A stretch of 15,985 bases of DNA from Bacillota bacterium (GTDB taxonomy: Bacteria > Bacillota > Clostridia > Acetivibrionales > DSM-1351). How positions within the stretch are numbered: position 1 is the first letter of the stretch; the number at the start of each line of letters is the position of its first letter. The DNA lies in assembly GCA_023436515.1 (NCBI GenBank), contig JAEZIV010000344.1, positions 1 through 15,985 of the forward strand, written 5' to 3'. The notes beneath the pieces were generated by a model. That model searched no databases. It was not told the origin of the DNA and saw nothing but the letters and a program-made list of their open reading frames with translations. A program made the position numbers and the translations under genes. Of this stretch, positions 14,820-15,985 are shown piece after piece.

Positions 14820-15985
14820 TTAAGCCTTTCCCAACTCACTGAGAAGCTCAGCAACTACTTCTCTTTCGTCAAAGTGAATGGTTTTATCTTTGAATTGCTG
14901 ATAGGTTTCATGACCTTTACCCGCCAGAATAATTATATCTCCATCCTGAGCATTTTCAAGTGCAAATTTTATTGCCTGTCTTCTATCAGTAATTTTAATG
15001 TATTTCCCCTTTGTTTTCTGAATACCTACTTCAATATCATTTATTATCCTTTCAGGCTCCTCAGTTCTTGGATTATCTGAGGTTATAATAGTAAAGTCGG
15101 CTATATTTCCTGAAATAATTCCCATTGCTGGTCTCTTACCCCTGTCTCTGTCTCCTCCGCAGCCAAATAAGCTTACAACCCTGCCGTGAGCAAATTCCTT
15201 AACGGTTGTCAGTACCTTTTCCAGACTGTCAGGTGTATGTGCATAATCAATGAGAACAGAATAATTCCCTCCTGTAGGCACATTTTCCATTCTACCCGGA
15301 ACATTGACATTGGTTAACCCAGCTTCTACATGCTCCAGGGTTACACCGGGAATAAGGCAGCAGGAGCCCACAGCGGCCAAAGCATTATAAACGTTAAATT
15401 CCCCCTGAAGATTAGTTTTAATCTCTGTCGTACCCCAGGGTGAGATTAATTTAAAGTAGGTATATGCGGTCTTTTTTTCTATATCAACAGCCCTGATATC
15501 TGCATCCTCTCCAAAGCCGTAGGTGTAAACCCTGCACTCAGCTATTTCAGCCATCTGTTTTCCTGCATCATTATCAATATTTATAACAGCCTGCTTGCAC
15601 ATTTTAAAAAGCTTGGCTTTTGCATTAAAATAATCTTCCAGGGTAGCATGCTCTTTTGGACCGATATGATCTCTCGAAAAATTTGTAAATACTCCCACAT
15701 CAAAATCACATCTGGCGACTCTATGTAGCTCCAGTCCTTGGGAGGACACCTCCATTACAGCCGTATCCACTGTCTTTTCAACCATTTCACTAAAAAGACT
15801 TTGAAGGTCATAGGATTCAGGAGTGGTTCTTGCTGTGTAGAGCACCTCTTCGCCAATAAGATTTGCCACTGTCCCGATTAGTCCGATTTTATGACTGGCT
15901 GCCTCTAAAATCGACTTGACCATGTAGGTGGTTGTAGTTTTACCCTTAGTACCTGTAATACCTATCAAATTCAACTTTTCAGAGG
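14820..15985 (-). CDS. murE: MurE, UDP-MurNAc-L-Ala-D-Glu:meso-DAP ligase, N-terminus cut by window
   Basis: The open frame runs from the window edge to a TAA at 14822-14820, giving about 388 residues. Roughly the first 95 residues of a typical 480-490-residue MurE lie outside; the fragment begins just before the P-loop GITGTKGKTTT. The TTG at 15974 falls within the conserved run into the P-loop and is not a plausible start. Other motifs are TTPESYDLQ, EVSSQGL near the Mg/ATP site, FTNFSRDH, AKAKLF with the probable carbamylated lysine, GRMENV, IDYAHTPDSLE and the amino-acid specificity motif DNPRTEEP. DNPR is the signature of meso-diaminopimelate-adding MurE, rather than the lysine-adding type, so the peptidoglycan should be DAP-type. 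It is the first gene of the visible mur cluster. Confidence 0.97.
   Translation of the reverse strand, partial: SEKLNLIGITGTKGKTTTTYMVKSILEAASHKIGLIGTVANLIGEEVLYTARTTPESYDLQSLFSEMVEKTVDTAVMEVSSQGLELHRVARCDFDVGVFTNFSRDHIGPKEHATLEDYFNAKAKLFKMCKQAVINIDNDAGKQMAEIAECRVYTYGFGEDADIRAVDIEKKTAYTYFKLISPWGTTEIKTNLQGEFNVYNALAAVGSCCLIPGVTLEHVEAGLTNVNVPGRMENVPTGGNYSVLIDYAHTPDSLEKVLTTVKEFAHGRVVSLFGCGGDRDRGKRPAMGIISGNIADFTIITSDNPRTEEPERIINDIEVGIQKTKGKYIKITDRRQAIKFALENAQDGDIIILAGKGHETYQQFKDKTIHFDEREVVAELLSELGKA

Noticed and set aside
15972..15974. TTG as the murE start
   Set aside because: It would remove the entire N-terminal UDP-binding domain. The frame is open to the window edge, so the gene is partial.
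1..15985. CRISPR arrays, transposases, integrases, phage genes, tRNA or rRNA genes
   Set aside because: None seen on reading both strands. All long genes are core housekeeping or sporulation types, and the only tandem repeat is a two-unit degenerate one.

Overview
The window looks like chromosome from a low-GC, endospore-forming member of the Firmicutes, most likely an anaerobic clostridium. The AT-rich intergenic DNA, strong GGAGG-type ribosome binding sites, PyrR attenuation, the prkA-yhbH sporulation pair and a division/cell-wall cluster with a meso-diaminopimelate-type MurE all agree. A cellulolytic cluster III (Ruminiclostridium-like) relative is my guess from overall gene character, not something proven by the sequence. 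I see no phage, transposon, integrase, CRISPR or toxin-antitoxin signature, so this is mostly core chromosome.

Left part (1-3439, minus strand): a two-gene sporulation-type operon, prkA then yhbH, the latter cut by the window edge only a few codons before its expected end. A plausible sigma-E-type promoter precedes prkA. It is separated by a clear intrinsic terminator from the next minus-strand unit (3461-6475): a D-Ala-D-Ala carboxypeptidase (dacF-like) followed after 51 bases by a B12-binding radical SAM protein of unknown substrate.

Middle (6476-9520): an AT-rich divergent intergenic region with an 18-bp near-perfect palindrome, then the only plus-strand gene, an MGDG-synthase/UgtP-type glycolipid glycosyltransferase with an arginine-rich tail. 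It converges on a minus-strand uracil permease; a perfect 22-bp hairpin between them should terminate both. The permease has a complete PyrR attenuator in its leader: extended -10 promoter, PyrR-binding loop, antiterminator arm and terminator, so pyrimidine nucleotide levels should control uracil uptake.

Right part (9780-15985, minus strand): the lipid-stage half of a dcw (division and cell wall) cluster in the order murE-murF-mraY-ftsW/spoVE-murG. Together they add meso-DAP and D-Ala-D-Ala to the UDP-MurNAc peptide, make lipid I and lipid II, and polymerise glycan. murD, usually found between mraY and ftsW/spoVE, is absent from this position, and the cluster stops at a terminator directly after murG. 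Between that terminator and the uracil permease promoter lies a degenerate tandem repeat with a period of about 96 bases, the least explained DNA in the window. I found no convincing wholly new system; the most open questions are this repeat, the missing murD, the carboxypeptidase/radical SAM pairing, and the structured intergenic elements.
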